NCBI RefSeq assembly: GCF_026125785.1
Contig: NZ_JAHCKL010000003.1
Coordinates: forward strand, 1 to 64,000
From: Hydrogenophaga sp.
GTDB taxonomy: Bacteria > Pseudomonadota > Gammaproteobacteria > Burkholderiales > Burkholderiaceae_C
DNA: 64,000 nt
Direction: 5' to 3'
Shown: positions 24,695 to 34,316 of the stretch, piece by piece
Numbering within the stretch: position 1 is the first letter of the stretch
How the letters are laid out: every line of letters begins with the position of its first letter
Program-made: the position numbers and the translations under genes
The notes under the pieces: generated by a model
Database searches by the model: none
Seen by the model: the letters and a program-made list of their open reading frames with translations, nothing else
Told to the model about the DNA's origin: nothing

Positions 24695-24900
24695 GGAGGG
24701 CTCCTGTCGTTGGGGGGAGAGGCGTTGGCGGTACGTGGCTTTGCCACGGCGTGCGGGCACTGTACGGCGCGTCGCGCGCGCCTGTGTAGGGGAGCAAGAC
24801 TAAACGCAGCGCCGGCCTGGCCGGCGCGGGTTTGTGCGGAATGCGGTGCCTGCGCGCATGGGGAAGAATGGCAAGTTCCCAACGACCCTGGAGATCACCC

Positions 24901-26886
24901 ATGCAGTACTTCGTCACCGGTGCCACCGGCTTCATTGGCAAGCGCCTCGTTGGCAGGCTGTTGCAGCGCAAGGGAGCCGTGGTGCATTTCCTGATCCGTC
25001 AGGAAAGCGAAGGCAAGGTGGCGGCCCTGCGCGAGTACTGGGGCGTGGGCGAGTCGCGCGCAGTGCCGGTGTTCGGCGACCTCACGGGCAAGAAGCTGGG
25101 GGTGTCGTCCGACGCGATCAAGGCACTCAAAGGACAGATCGACCACTTCTACCACCTGGCCGCAGTGTACGACCTGGAGGCGGATGAAGAAAGCCAGATC
25201 GCGGTGAACGTGGACGGGACGCGCAACACGGTGGAGTTCGCCAAGGCCATTGCCGCCGGGCACTTCCACCATGTGTCCTCGATCGCTGCGGCCGGACTGT
25301 ACGAGGGCGTTTTTCGCGAGGACATGTTCGAGGAGGCCGAGAACATCGACCATCCCTACTTCATGACCAAGCATGAAAGCGAGAAGATCGTTCGCCAGGA
25401 GTGCAAGGTGCCCTGGACCGTGTACCGGCCCGCCGCCGTGGTGGGAGACTCGCGCACCGGAGAGATGGACAAGATCGATGGCCCCTACTACTTCTTCAAG
25501 CTGATCCAGCGGTTGCGCCAGATCCTGCCTCCCTGGATGCCCAGCGTGGGGCTGGAGGGCGGGCGCATCAACATCGTTCCGGTGGATTTCGTGGTCGATG
25601 CGCTGGACCACATCAGCCACCAAAAGCGAGAAGGCGGCAAGTGCTTCCACCTGGTGGATCCCATGGGCTATCGGGTGGGCGACGTGCTCGACATTCTCAG
25701 CAAGGCCGCGCACGCCCCCAAGATGAATCTGTTCGTCAACGCTGCGCTGCTGGGCTTCATTCCCAGGAGCGTGAAAAAGGGGCTGATGGCGCTGGCCCCG
25801 GTGCGGCGGGTCTACCGTGCGGTCATGCAGGACCTCGGCCTGCCCGAGGACATGATGACCTTCGTGAACTACCCCACGCGCTTCGATTGCCGGGAAACCC
25901 TGGCCGCGCTCAAGGGCAGTGGCATCGCCTGCCCCAACCTGAACGACTACGCCTGGCGCCTGTGGGACTACTGGGAGCGCCACCTGGACCCCGATCTGCA
26001 CATCGATCGCAGCCTGCGCGGGACGGTGGCCGGCAAGGTCGTTCTGGTCACCGGCGGAAGTTCGGGCATCGGTCTGGCGGCGGCCCACAAGTTCGCCGAG
26101 GCCGGGGCCATCACCATCATCTGTGGTCGCGACCAGGACAAGCTCGACGAGGCCTGCAAGGAGGCCAAAGACCGGGGCCACGCTTTCATTGCCTACCCGG
26201 CCGATATCGCCGACATGGCCAACTGCGACCGCTTCGTGCAACTCCTGATCCAGAACCATGGTGGCGTGGACTTCCTCGTCAACAACGCGGGGCGCTCCAT
26301 TCGCCGCGCCATCGAAGGCAGCTACGACCGTTTCCACGATTTCGAGCGCACCATGCAGCTCAACTACTTCGGCTGCCTGCGGGTGACCATGGGCCTGCTG
26401 CCCGGCATGGTGGCGCGCAAGCGCGGGCATGTCGTCAACATCAGTTCCATCGGTGTTCTCACCAACGCGCCGCGCTTTTCGGCCTATGTGGCGAGCAAGG
26501 CCGCCCTCGACGCCTGGACGCGCTGTGCCTCCAGCGAGTTTGCGGACCAGGGCATCACCTTCACGACGATCAACATGCCGCTGGTTCGCACGCCGATGAT
26601 CGCTCCCACCAAGATCTACCAGAACGTACCCACGCTCTCGCCGGAGGAGGCGGCCGACATGATCGCGCAGGCCTGCATCTTCCGTCCGGTGCGCATTGCC
26701 ACGCGCCTGGGGGTGACCGGGCAGGTGATGCATGCGCTGGTGCCGCGCGTGGCGCAGATCGTGATGAACACCAGTTTCCGCATGTTCCCTGACTCGGCGG
26801 CCGCCAAGGGCGAGAAGGGCGCGAAGCCCCAGCTCTCACCCGAGGCGGTGGCCATGCAGCAGATGATGCGCGGAATCCATTTCTGA
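24901..26886 (+). CDS. Alcohol-forming fatty acyl-CoA reductase (FAR)
   Basis: A 661-residue fusion of two Rossmann reductases that matches Marinobacter FAR in length and motif order. Residues 1-370 carry GATGFIGKR (NADPH), HHVSSIAAAGLYEG and the catalytic YFMTK (YxxxK). Residues 375-660 form a classical SDR with TGGSSGIG, NNAGRSIRRA and YVASK. The family reduces long acyl-CoA or acyl-ACP to fatty alcohol in two steps. A GGAGA site precedes the start. With the WS/DGAT gene 11 kb away it would complete the two-step wax ester pathway. Monofunctional aldehyde reductase activity cannot be excluded by eye. Confidence 0.92.
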   Translation: MQYFVTGATGFIGKRLVGRLLQRKGAVVHFLIRQESEGKVAALREYWGVGESRAVPVFGDLTGKKLGVSSDAIKALKGQIDHFYHLAAVYDLEADEESQIAVNVDGTRNTVEFAKAIAAGHFHHVSSIAAAGLYEGVFREDMFEEAENIDHPYFMTKHESEKIVRQECKVPWTVYRPAAVVGDSRTGEMDKIDGPYYFFKLIQRLRQILPPWMPSVGLEGGRINIVPVDFVVDALDHISHQKREGGKCFHLVDPMGYRVGDVLDILSKAAHAPKMNLFVNAALLGFIPRSVKKGLMALAPVRRVYRAVMQDLGLPEDMMTFVNYPTRFDCRETLAALKGSGIACPNLNDYAWRLWDYWERHLDPDLHIDRSLRGTVAGKVVLVTGGSSGIGLAAAHKFAEAGAITIICGRDQDKLDEACKEAKDRGHAFIAYPADIADMANCDRFVQLLIQNHGGVDFLVNNAGRSIRRAIEGSYDRFHDFERTMQLNYFGCLRVTMGLLPGMVARKRGHVVNISSIGVLTNAPRFSAYVASKAALDAWTRCASSEFADQGITFTTINMPLVRTPMIAPTKIYQNVPTLSPEEAADMIAQACIFRPVRIATRLGVTGQVMHALVPRVAQIVMNTSFRMFPDSAAAKGEKGAKPQLSPEAVAMQQMMRGIHF

Positions 26887-26887
26887 A

Positions 26888-26969
26888 GCGCCCCCGTCGC
26901 GCTTCTCGCGACCCCCTCAGGGGCAACACCAGCGGCCCGGCCAAGCCGGTCCCGCGGTGTTTCTGGATC
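26888..26969. repeat. Dispersed REP-like intergenic repeat, copy A
   Basis: A palindromic element between the FAR and argB genes containing CCCCCTCAGGGGCAACACC and CCGCGGTGTTTCTGGAT. It shares its layout and most bases with copies at 33761-33846 and 34317-34399. It can fold into a long imperfect hairpin through ACACC/GGTGT and GCGG/CCGC arms. Confidence 0.6.
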
Positions 26970-27039
26970 GGGGTGGGTTGGCGGGCGTGTCTTGTGTCGG
27001 CCCTAGAATTTGGTTTTGCCCGCCTTTGCAGGACCTTTC

Positions 27040-27939
27040 ATGACCGAGCCCACCGACATCACCTCCATTGCCCCGCGCGACAAGGCCGAGATCCTGGCGC
27101 AGGCTCTGCCCTACATCCGCAAGTACCATGGCAAGACCATGGTCATCAAGTACGGCGGCAACGCCATGACCGATCCGGCCCTTCAGCAGGATTTCGCGGA
27201 AGACGTGGTGTTGCTCAAGCTGGTTGGCATCAACCCGGTGGTGGTGCACGGCGGGGGTCCGCAGATCGAAACCTTGCTCAAACGCCTGGGCAAGCAGGGG
27301 CAGTTCATCCAGGGCATGCGCGTGACCGACCCCGAAACCATGGAAGTGGTGGAGTGGGTGCTGGCCGGCGAGGTGCAGCAGGACATCGTGGGGTTGATCA
27401 ACCAGGCTGGCGGCAAGGCGGTCGGCCTGACCGGCCGCGACGGCGCCATGATCCGAGCGCGCAAGCTGCGCATGACCGACCAGAGGGACCCGAACCTGGA
27501 GCACGACGTAGGGCAGGTCGGCGACATCGTCAGCATCGATCCGGCCGTGGTCCAGGCGCTGCAGGACGACCAGTTCATCCCGGTGGTCAGCCCGATCGGC
27601 TTTGGTGAACAGAACGAAAGCTACAACATCAATGCCGATGTTGTCGCCGCCAAGCTGGCCACCGTGCTGCAGGCGGAGAAGCTGCTCATGCTCACCAACA
27701 TCCGCGGCGTGCTGGACAAGGCCGGCCAGTTGCTCACCGAACTCACGCCGCGCGGCATCGACGAGCTCGTGGAGGACGGCACCATCTCCGGCGGCATGAT
27801 TCCCAAGATCGCGGGGGCGCTGGATGCGGCCAAGAGCGGCGTCAACGCCGTGCACATCATCGACGGACGCGTTCCGCACGCCCTGCTTCTGGAAGTGCTG
27901 GGCAACGAGCCTTTCGGGACGATGATCAGGTCGCACTGA
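27040..27939 (+). CDS. argB: Acetylglutamate kinase
   Basis: A 299-residue ArgB, which phosphorylates N-acetylglutamate in the second step of arginine synthesis. The amino acid kinase fold shows [11 protein letters not shown] (Lys for phosphate transfer), [17 protein letters not shown] and ADVVAAKLA, with [10 protein letters not shown] binding substrate at the end. An AGGA site lies before the ATG at 27040. It stands alone among arg genes, followed by a two-component system, as is common in this family of bacteria. Confidence 0.97.
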   Translation: MTEPTDITSIAPRDKAEILAQALPYIRKYHGKTMVIKYGGNAMTDPALQQDFAEDVVLLKLVGINPVVVHGGGPQIETLLKRLGKQGQFIQGMRVTDPETMEVVEWVLAGEVQQDIVGLINQAGGKAVGLTGRDGAMIRARKLRMTDQRDPNLEHDVGQVGDIVSIDPAVVQALQDDQFIPVVSPIGFGEQNESYNINADVVAAKLATVLQAEKLLMLTNIRGVLDKAGQLLTELTPRGIDELVEDGTISGGMIPKIAGALDAAKSGVNAVHIIDGRVPHALLLEVLGNEPFGTMIRSH

Positions 27940-28060
27940 AATGGACATCTGCGCGCCAGCCTGCCCACCGACCCAGGGCCTCCGAGGACGCGGCCGCGCC
28001 GGGCACTGGGTGCGCCTGTTTCCAGGAACGTGCGCCAGCTGCGGCAGGGGGCAAGCTTAG

Positions 28061-28753
28061 ATGCGCCTGCTTCTGGTTGAAGACGACGTGATGGTTGCCA
28101 GCGGCATCAAGCTCGGCCTGAGCGATGCCGGTTACACCGTGGACTGGGTCGGCAGCGCCGAGAGAGCCGCACAGGCACTGGCCAGCGACAGTTTCGATCT
28201 GGCCATTGTCGACCTCGGACTGCCCGGCATCGATGGCCTGGAGTTGACGAGGCGCCTGCGTGTGGCCGGCATGGAGATGCCTGTGCTGATCCTGACGGCA
28301 CGCGATGCCCTGCACGATCGGGTGCAGGGCCTGGACCTGGGGGCGGACGACTACATGATCAAACCCTTTGAGCTGCCTGAGCTGCTGGCGCGCCTGCGTG
28401 CGCTGTTGCGCCGCTCGCAGGCCGCGACTTCCGCCGTGCTGAGTTTTGGCCCGCTGGAGATGAACACCGCTCAAAGGCGCGCCACCCTGGGTGGGCAGAC
28501 CATGGAGTTGGGACCGCGCGAGTGGACCGTGCTGGAGTACCTGCTGATGCAGGTGCCCAAGCCCGCCGCCAAGGACAAGCTGCTGCAGGTGCTGACCGGC
28601 TGGGACAAGGAAATCACACCCAACGCGATCGAGGTCTACGTGTCACGCCTGCGTGCCAAGCTGGAACCCGCTGGCGTGAGCCTGCGCGCGATTCGCGGTT
28701 TTGGCTACCGGCTTGAACTGGCCGAGCAGGCCGGCCATGTCCTCCCCCAGTGA
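28061..28753 (+). CDS. OmpR-type response regulator
   Basis: A 230-residue response regulator. The receiver domain has the acid pocket in LLVEDDVMV, phospho-Asp in AIVDLGLPG and Lys in DDYMIKPFEL. The winged-helix output domain spans about 125-222 (LGPREWTVLEYLL, NAIEVYVSRLRAKL, IRGFGYRLE). It is closest to the TctD/QseB group. Its gene overlaps the kinase gene start by 17 bp, so the pair is cotranscribed. The signal is unknown; no target gene such as tctCBA is nearby. Confidence 0.95.
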   Translation: MRLLLVEDDVMVASGIKLGLSDAGYTVDWVGSAERAAQALASDSFDLAIVDLGLPGIDGLELTRRLRVAGMEMPVLILTARDALHDRVQGLDLGADDYMIKPFELPELLARLRALLRRSQAATSAVLSFGPLEMNTAQRRATLGGQTMELGPREWTVLEYLLMQVPKPAAKDKLLQVLTGWDKEITPNAIEVYVSRLRAKLEPAGVSLRAIRGFGYRLELAEQAGHVLPQ

Positions 28754-30224
28754 CGCGCTGGCGCCGCGCGGCGTGATCTGGGGGCTGCAGCGCCGCCTGC
28801 TGGTCCTGCTGCTGTTCACGATCGGCGTCATCGCGGGTGTCAGCATCTTCTTCCACTACCAGAGCGCGGGCACCGCCGCGCTGCAACTGGACCAGCGCCT
28901 GCTCAGACTGGTGCCGATGCTGGCCGACTCGGTCGTGGTCACCCGGCTGGATACACGGCAGGACGCGCGCCTGGAAGACCCCGTTCTGCAATCTGACGAT
29001 GTGCTCAACGAACCCGATTTGGCCATGCTGCTGGCGCCACCGGTCGTCGAGTTCCTGTCCGAACGGCGGGGCTACGCCGCGTTCGGCGTGCTCAACGCGC
29101 AGGGCAGCCAACTGCTGGGCGAGCGCTGGCTGCCCACCGTGTTGCCAGCGACCCGGGATCCCGAGTTCCTCAGCGTTGTCGAAGGAGGTGTCACCTACCG
29201 CGTGGTCGCCCAGCGGGTCACCACCGAGGCGGGAGACCTCATCGTCATGCTGGCCGATGGATCTGATGCCAACCAGCAGTGGCTGGGCAATGTGCTGTTG
29301 CGCGTCCTGCTGCCCAATCTGGTGCTCTTTGCCGTGGCGGCGGTGGTGGCCACCTGGGGAGTGGCGCGGGCGCTGCAGCCACTGATCGAACTCAAGGAAG
29401 CGGTGGAGAACCGGTCGCCGCGCGACCTCAGTCCCATCGACGTCGGCGATGTGCCTGCCGAGGTACGGCCTCTGGTGGTGTCGCTCAACCGGCTCTTCGC
29501 ACTGGTCAACGCGCAGACGGAGACGCAGCAGCGCTTCGTGGCCGATGCCGCACACCAGTTGCGCACGCCGCTGGCGGGTCTGCAGGCGCAGGTGGAGGCC
29601 TGGGCACAGGCCGCTCGCAGCAAGGAAGGGGGCGATCTGCTGAGCCTGCGCGCGGACCAGGTGCTGCGGCTGCGTGACGCCACGCGAAGAACGTCGCAGT
29701 TGGCCAACCAACTGCTGGCGCTGTCCCGCGCCGATGCGCTCAGCGCGGACACCCAGCCCACGCAGCGCGTGGACCTGCAAGCCCTGTGCGAGAACATATT
29801 GGCGCTCTTCCTGGACGCGGCAACGGGCAAGCGGCTGGATCTCGGCCTGGAGACCCAGCCCGCGCAAACACTGGGCCATGCGTGGTTGCTGCGAGAGCTC
29901 CTGAGCAACCTGGTGGACAACGCCGTCAAATACACGCCCGCAGGCGGCCGCATCACCCTGCGCTGCGGCGTGGACCAGGGGCCGCGTGGTCCTCGGGCGT
30001 GGCTGGAGGTTGAGGACGATGGCGTCGGTATTTCGCCTCGGGAACGCTCGCGGGTGCTGCAGCGCTTCTACCGGGTGCAGGGCACGGCTGGCGAGGGCAA
30101 CGGCCTGGGCCTGGCGATCGCCGACGAGATCGCGCGTGCGCACCGCACCTACCTGCATCTCGACAGCGGCCCCGATGGCCAGGGACTGCGGGTGCGTGTG
30201 GCTTTCGAGGCGGTCACTTACTGA
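28737..30224 (+). CDS. TctE-like sensor histidine kinase
   Basis: A 495-residue membrane kinase. The first membrane helix is LLVLLLFTIGVIAGVSIFF, then a periplasmic domain of the TctE/QseC kind (about 45-185), a second helix near VLFAVAAVVATWGVA, and a HAMP-like linker. The DHp box is FVADAAHQLRTPLAGL (phospho-His), with N box LLSNLVDNAVKY, G1 EDDGVGIS and G2 GEGNGLGLAI. It partners with the response regulator encoded just upstream. A carboxylate or other small ligand is usual for the group; none can be named here. Confidence 0.94.
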   Translation: MSSPSDALAPRGVIWGLQRRLLVLLLFTIGVIAGVSIFFHYQSAGTAALQLDQRLLRLVPMLADSVVVTRLDTRQDARLEDPVLQSDDVLNEPDLAMLLAPPVVEFLSERRGYAAFGVLNAQGSQLLGERWLPTVLPATRDPEFLSVVEGGVTYRVVAQRVTTEAGDLIVMLADGSDANQQWLGNVLLRVLLPNLVLFAVAAVVATWGVARALQPLIELKEAVENRSPRDLSPIDVGDVPAEVRPLVVSLNRLFALVNAQTETQQRFVADAAHQLRTPLAGLQAQVEAWAQAARSKEGGDLLSLRADQVLRLRDATRRTSQLANQLLALSRADALSADTQPTQRVDLQALCENILALFLDAATGKRLDLGLETQPAQTLGHAWLLRELLSNLVDNAVKYTPAGGRITLRCGVDQGPRGPRAWLEVEDDGVGISPRERSRVLQRFYRVQGTAGEGNGLGLAIADEIARAHRTYLHLDSGPDGQGLRVRVAFEAVTY

Positions 30225-30348
30225 CTCCCCACAGGCCGGTCGTGCTTGCGGTGGCCGGATGCAACGCTGTGCGAGAATCGTTGCGAAAGACAACCGACCG
30301 GGGCCGGGCATGCGGTCCGGCAGCTCATCACGAACGGACCGATCACCC

Positions 30349-31044
30349 ATGACCTCCAACGTCCCTGAGTCCCCGTCCCCCGCCGACGATGCGGCGCAGG
30401 AAGCCGCCGACGCCATCGCGGCGGCTGCGCAGACCGACGGGCCCACGGCGCGCAAACGCCCCAAGCCCGGTGAACGGCGAGTGCAGATTCTTCAGGCCCT
30501 GGCCACCATGCTGGAGCAGCCCGGTGCCGAACGCATCACCACCGCCGCGCTGGCCGCGCGCCTGGAGGTGAGCGAGGCAGCGCTCTACCGCCACTTTGCG
30601 AGCAAGGCCCAGATGTTTGAAGGGCTGATCGAATTCATCGAGCAGTCGGTCTTTGGCCTGATCAACCAGCTTGGCGAACGCGAGCCCGATGCCACGCTGC
30701 GCTCGCGCAAACTGGTCACCCTGCTGCTGCAGTTCGGCGAGAAGAACCCAGGCATGACGCGCGTCATGGTGGGAGACGCGCTGGTGTTCGAGAACGAACG
30801 CCTGCAGCAGCGCATGAATCTCTTTTTCGACAAGATCGAGTCCGCCTTGCGGCAGAACCTGCGGGAGTCCTCCGTCGTGGCCGGAGCGGCCACGCCCACG
30901 GTGGATGCCCAGGCCGATGCCTCCGTGGTCACGGCCTTCTGCGTGGGTCGCCTGCAGCGCTTCGCGCGCAGTGGCTTCAAGCGCCAGCCTTGCGAAAACC
31001 TGGACCACAGCCTGTCCCTGCTGCTGCCTGGCGGACGTCTCTGA
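30349..31044 (+). CDS. slmA: Nucleoid occlusion factor SlmA
   Basis: A 231-residue TetR-fold protein of the SlmA type, which binds DNA sites around the chromosome and blocks FtsZ ring assembly over the nucleoid. The HTH reads RRVQILQALATMLEQP and ITTAALAARLEVSEAALYRHFASKAQM, and the dimer domain has EFIEQSVFGLINQLG typical of SlmA. An Ala-rich extension of ~40 residues precedes the HTH. A slmA gene just after argB is the usual arrangement in this bacterial group as I recall. A strong terminator follows it. Confidence 0.93.
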   Translation: MTSNVPESPSPADDAAQEAADAIAAAAQTDGPTARKRPKPGERRVQILQALATMLEQPGAERITTAALAARLEVSEAALYRHFASKAQMFEGLIEFIEQSVFGLINQLGEREPDATLRSRKLVTLLLQFGEKNPGMTRVMVGDALVFENERLQQRMNLFFDKIESALRQNLRESSVVAGAATPTVDAQADASVVTAFCVGRLQRFARSGFKRQPCENLDHSLSLLLPGGRL

Positions 31045-31112
31045 GCGACAGCGGCTGGAGGCAGCCGTCCGGGTGTGACATTTAGGGCACCGTCCCTAGA
31101 CAAAGCCCGAAG

Positions 31113-31146
31113 AAAAAGCCCTTCCCTCGCACGAAGGGCTTTTTTT
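31113..31146 (+). terminator. Rho-independent terminator after slmA
   Basis: AAAAAGCCCTTC pairs with GAAGGGCTTTTT around an 8-base loop, and the T-run extends to seven bases. The A-run on the other side would also let it act on the minus strand. Confidence 0.93.
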
Positions 31147-31223
31147 GCGGTAAAAATAGCACGGTCGTTCGATTCATTCGGCGGCAGTGCCACTCCCCCC
31201 AATTGCCACGAGGACCGACCCGC

Positions 31224-31919
31224 ATGAGTGTGACCACGCCCGCGCGCCGCGCGCGATCCGATGCATCGGCCCACAAGCCGCTGCAGAAGGGCCAGCAGAC
31301 CAAGGCCGCCATCGTGGATGCCGCCCTTGGCCTGGCCACGCAGATCGGCCTGGAGGGTTTGTCCATAGGCGCCCTGGCCGAGGTGATGCAGATGAGCAAG
31401 TCCGGCGTGTTCGCGCACTTCGGTTCGCGCGAGGAGCTCCAGATTTCGGTGGTGCGCGAATACCACACGCGCTTCGAGGACGAGGTGTTCTATCCCGCCC
31501 TGCAGGTGCCGCGTGGGCTGCCTCGTTTGCGCGCGCTTTTCGACAATTGGATGAAGCGCACCTCGGTGGAACTGGACTCTGGCTGCATCTATATCAGCGG
31601 TGCGGTCGAGTTCGACGACCGACCCGGCCCGGTGCGTGATGAGCTGGCCAGCTCGGTCAACACCTGGCTGACCGCCATGCGCCGCGCCATCGAGATGGCG
31701 ATCCAGGAAGGACACCTGAACGCTGGCACGGACGCCGCGCAGATGGCTTTCGAAGTGCATGCCCTGATACTGGCCCTGCACTACGAAGCGCGCTTCCTGC
31801 GCACGCCTGGTTCGGTGCAGCGCGCGCTGGTGGCCTTCGACAGCATCGTTCAGCGGCATGGTGGTAAGCCTGCCGTGCTGCCACCCCGATCGTCCGGCTC
31901 CGCGCCTGCGCGGAGCTGA
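31224..31919 (+). CDS. TetR-family regulator of the fad block
   Basis: A 231-residue TetR protein with HTH in KAAIVDAALGLATQIGLEGL and LAEVMQMSKSGVFAHFGSREEL. Its first residues are basic and Ala-rich. It lies 40 bp before the acyl-CoA dehydrogenase gene and heads the same-strand series of beta-oxidation genes, so it probably represses them until acyl-CoA binds; that is inferred from position. The imperfect inverted repeat AGCACGGTCGTTCGA at about 31158-31172 is a weak candidate operator. AGGA lies 10 bases before the start. Confidence 0.9.
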   Translation: MSVTTPARRARSDASAHKPLQKGQQTKAAIVDAALGLATQIGLEGLSIGALAEVMQMSKSGVFAHFGSREELQISVVREYHTRFEDEVFYPALQVPRGLPRLRALFDNWMKRTSVELDSGCIYISGAVEFDDRPGPVRDELASSVNTWLTAMRRAIEMAIQEGHLNAGTDAAQMAFEVHALILALHYEARFLRTPGSVQRALVAFDSIVQRHGGKPAVLPPRSSGSAPARS

Positions 31920-31959
31920 CCCCCGTTTTCGCTTTCACAAACCCAGCAAAGGAGTCCCC

Positions 31960-33756
31960 ATGCCTGTTTACAACCCCCCTCTGCGAGACATGCAGTTTGT
32001 GATGCACGAAGTGCTCAAGGTCACGGAAGACTTCAAGTCCATTCCGCAACACGCCGAGACCGACGTCGACACCATCAACGCGGTGCTTGAGGAGGCCGGC
32101 AAGTTCGCCACCCAGGTCATCTTCCCGCTCAACATCAGCGGCGACACCGAAGGCTGCAAGCTCGACCGCCAGACGCACGAGGTGACCACGCCCAAAGGTT
32201 TCAAGGAGGCGTACAAGACCTACGTGGAAGGCGGTTGGGCCGCGCTGTCCTGCGACCCTGAGTACGGCGGCCAGGGTTTGCCGCTGGTGGTGAATCAGTG
32301 CCTGTATGAAATGATGAACTCGGCCAACCAGGCCTGGACCATGTACCCTGGCCTGACGCACGGTGCCTATGCCGCGCTGCACACCTACGGGACGGAAGAG
32401 CAGAAGAAGACCTATCTGCCCAAGATGACCAGCGGCGAATGGACCGGCACCATGTGCCTGACCGAGCCGCACTGCGGTACCGACCTGGGCCTGATGCGCA
32501 CCAAGGCAGAACCGCAGCCCGACGGCACCTACAAGCTCACCGGCAACAAGATCTTCATCAGTGCCGGTGAACACGACATGGCCGACAACATCGTCCACCT
32601 GGTGCTGGCCCGGTTGCCCGACGCGCCTCCCGGGATCAAGGGCGTGAGCCTGTTCGTCGTTCCCAAGTACCTGCCCAAGGCGGATGGCTCGCTCGGCGAA
32701 CGCAATGCCATCCACTGTGGTGGCCTGGAGCACAAGATGGGCATCCATGGCAATGCCACCGCGCAGATCGTGATCGACGGCGCCATCGGCACGCTGGTGG
32801 GCCAGCCCAACAAGGGCATGCAGGCCATGTTCGTGATGATGAATGCCGCGCGCCTGGGCGTGGGCAACCAGTCCCTGGGGCTGACCGAAGTGGCGTTCCA
32901 GAACGCGCTGGCCTACGCCAAGGACCGTCTCCAGATGCGCTCGCTGACCGGCCCCAAGGCCAAGGACAAGCCGGCCGATCCCATCATCGTGCACCCGGAC
33001 GTGCGCCGCATGCTGCTCACCGCCAAGGCCTATGCCGAAGGCGGCCGTGCGCTGGCCATCTTCTGCTCGGTGCTGCTGGAGAAGGTGCACCACCATCCGG
33101 ACGAGAAAGTGCGCAAGGACAGCGACGAGATGCTCTCGCTGCTGACACCCATTACCAAGGCCTTCCTGACCGACAACGGCTACAACGCCACCACCCAGTG
33201 CCAGCAGGTGTTTGGCGGCCACGGCTACATCAAGGAATGGGGCATGGAGCAGTTCGTGCGCGATGCCCGCATCAACATGATCTACGAAGGCACCAACACC
33301 ATCCAGGCGCTGGACCTGTTGGGCCGCAAGGTGCTGGGCAACAACGGCGCCACGCTCAAGAAGTTCGGCAAGCTGGTGGGTGCGCTGGTGCAGGAAGAGG
33401 GCGTGAACGAGAAGATGGCCGAGTTCATCAACCCGTTGGCGGGCCTGGGCGAGCAGATCACCAAGTTCACCACCGAGATCGGCTTCAAGGGTTTGCAGAA
33501 TGCGGACGAGGTGGGGGCCGCGGCGGTCGACTACCTGCGTGTGGCAGGCCACCTGGTGTTTGGCTACTTCTGGGCCCGCATGGCCCAGGTGGCGCTGCGC
33601 GAGATCGCGGCCGGCAGCACCGACCCGTTCTACACCGCCAAGCTGCAGACGGCCCGCTTCTACTTCGCCAAGCTGTTCCCGGAGACGGCGTCCCTCATGC
33701 GCACGGCCCGGGCGGGCTCCAAGGCGCTGATGGACACCGACGCGGCACTGGCGTGA
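31960..33756 (+). CDS. fadE: Acyl-CoA dehydrogenase (FadE-like, long form)
   Basis: A 598-residue flavin dehydrogenase performing the first step of beta-oxidation. FAD-binding segments GTMCLTEPHCGTDLG and KIFISAGEHDM are clear, as are QQVFGGHGYIKEWGMEQFVRD and INMIYEGTNTIQALDL, whose Glu is the catalytic base. A C-terminal extension (about 470-598) marks the long subgroup that also includes DmdC. AAGGAG precedes the start. It is followed by a repeat and then by FadN-, FadA- and thioesterase-type genes. The chain length handled is unknown. Confidence 0.95.
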   Translation: MPVYNPPLRDMQFVMHEVLKVTEDFKSIPQHAETDVDTINAVLEEAGKFATQVIFPLNISGDTEGCKLDRQTHEVTTPKGFKEAYKTYVEGGWAALSCDPEYGGQGLPLVVNQCLYEMMNSANQAWTMYPGLTHGAYAALHTYGTEEQKKTYLPKMTSGEWTGTMCLTEPHCGTDLGLMRTKAEPQPDGTYKLTGNKIFISAGEHDMADNIVHLVLARLPDAPPGIKGVSLFVVPKYLPKADGSLGERNAIHCGGLEHKMGIHGNATAQIVIDGAIGTLVGQPNKGMQAMFVMMNAARLGVGNQSLGLTEVAFQNALAYAKDRLQMRSLTGPKAKDKPADPIIVHPDVRRMLLTAKAYAEGGRALAIFCSVLLEKVHHHPDEKVRKDSDEMLSLLTPITKAFLTDNGYNATTQCQQVFGGHGYIKEWGMEQFVRDARINMIYEGTNTIQALDLLGRKVLGNNGATLKKFGKLVGALVQEEGVNEKMAEFINPLAGLGEQITKFTTEIGFKGLQNADEVGAAAVDYLRVAGHLVFGYFWARMAQVALREIAAGSTDPFYTAKLQTARFYFAKLFPETASLMRTARAGSKALMDTDAALA

Positions 33757-33760
33757 AATG

Positions 33761-33846
33761 GAACACCCCAGCGGCGCTGCGCGCCAACCCCTCAAGGGGC
33801 ACACCAGCGGTCTGGCAAAGCCAGTTCCGCGGTGTTACTGGATTGA
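33761..33846. repeat. Dispersed REP-like intergenic repeat, copy B
   Basis: Contains CCCCTCAAGGGGCACACC and CCGCGGTGTTACTGGAT. The arms ACACC-A-GCGG-T-CTGGC and GCCAG-TT-CCGC-GGTGT fold into an imperfect hairpin of about 15 pairs around AAA. It lies between fadE and the DUF2147 gene and may act as a transcription or decay boundary. Confidence 0.65.
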
Positions 33847-33870
33847 GTTTTTCACACCCAGGAGACAAAC

Positions 33871-34311
33871 ATGACCAAGATCGCTCTGACCGCCGTTGCC
33901 CTTTCACTGGCCTCCCTGTCCGCGTTCGCGCAGATGTCCCCCGTGGGGCTGTGGAAAACCATTGACGACGACACCAAGAAGGAAAAGTCGCTGGTGCGGA
34001 TCACCGAGAGCAACGGTGTGTACAGCGGCACGATCGAGAAACTGCTCGATCCCGCCACCAAGCAGGACGCGGTGTGCGACAAATGCACCGATGAGCGCAA
34101 GGACAAGCCCATCCTGGGCATGAACATCCTGCGCAACCTGAAACAGAACGCCGAGGACAAGGGCATCTACGACGGTGGCGACATCGTCGATCCGAACAAC
34201 GGCAAGGTCTACCGCACGCGCCTCAAGCCTGTGGAGGATGGCAAGAAGCTGGAGATGCGTGGCTACATCGGACCGTTCTACCGCACGCAAGTCTGGCATC
34301 GCGTGGAGTAA
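33871..34311 (+). CDS. DUF2147 family periplasmic protein
   Basis: A 146-residue exported protein with a signal peptide (TKIALTAVALSLASLSAFAQ, cleavage after AFAQ). The mature part, starting SPVGLWKTIDDDTKKEKS, is the DUF2147 beta-rich domain with a CDKCTDE segment whose two cysteines could bridge or bind metal, and FYRTQVWHRV at the end. The family is often found with fatty acid degradation genes in these bacteria. Its function is unknown. AGGAGA precedes the start. Confidence 0.88.
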   Translation: MTKIALTAVALSLASLSAFAQMSPVGLWKTIDDDTKKEKSLVRITESNGVYSGTIEKLLDPATKQDAVCDKCTDERKDKPILGMNILRNLKQNAEDKGIYDGGDIVDPNNGKVYRTRLKPVEDGKKLEMRGYIGPFYRTQVWHRVE

Positions 34312-34316
34312 TGAAG

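Noticed and set aside
28614-30464. A 616-codon minus-strand frame
   Set aside because: Fully antisense to the sensor kinase with its complete set of motifs.
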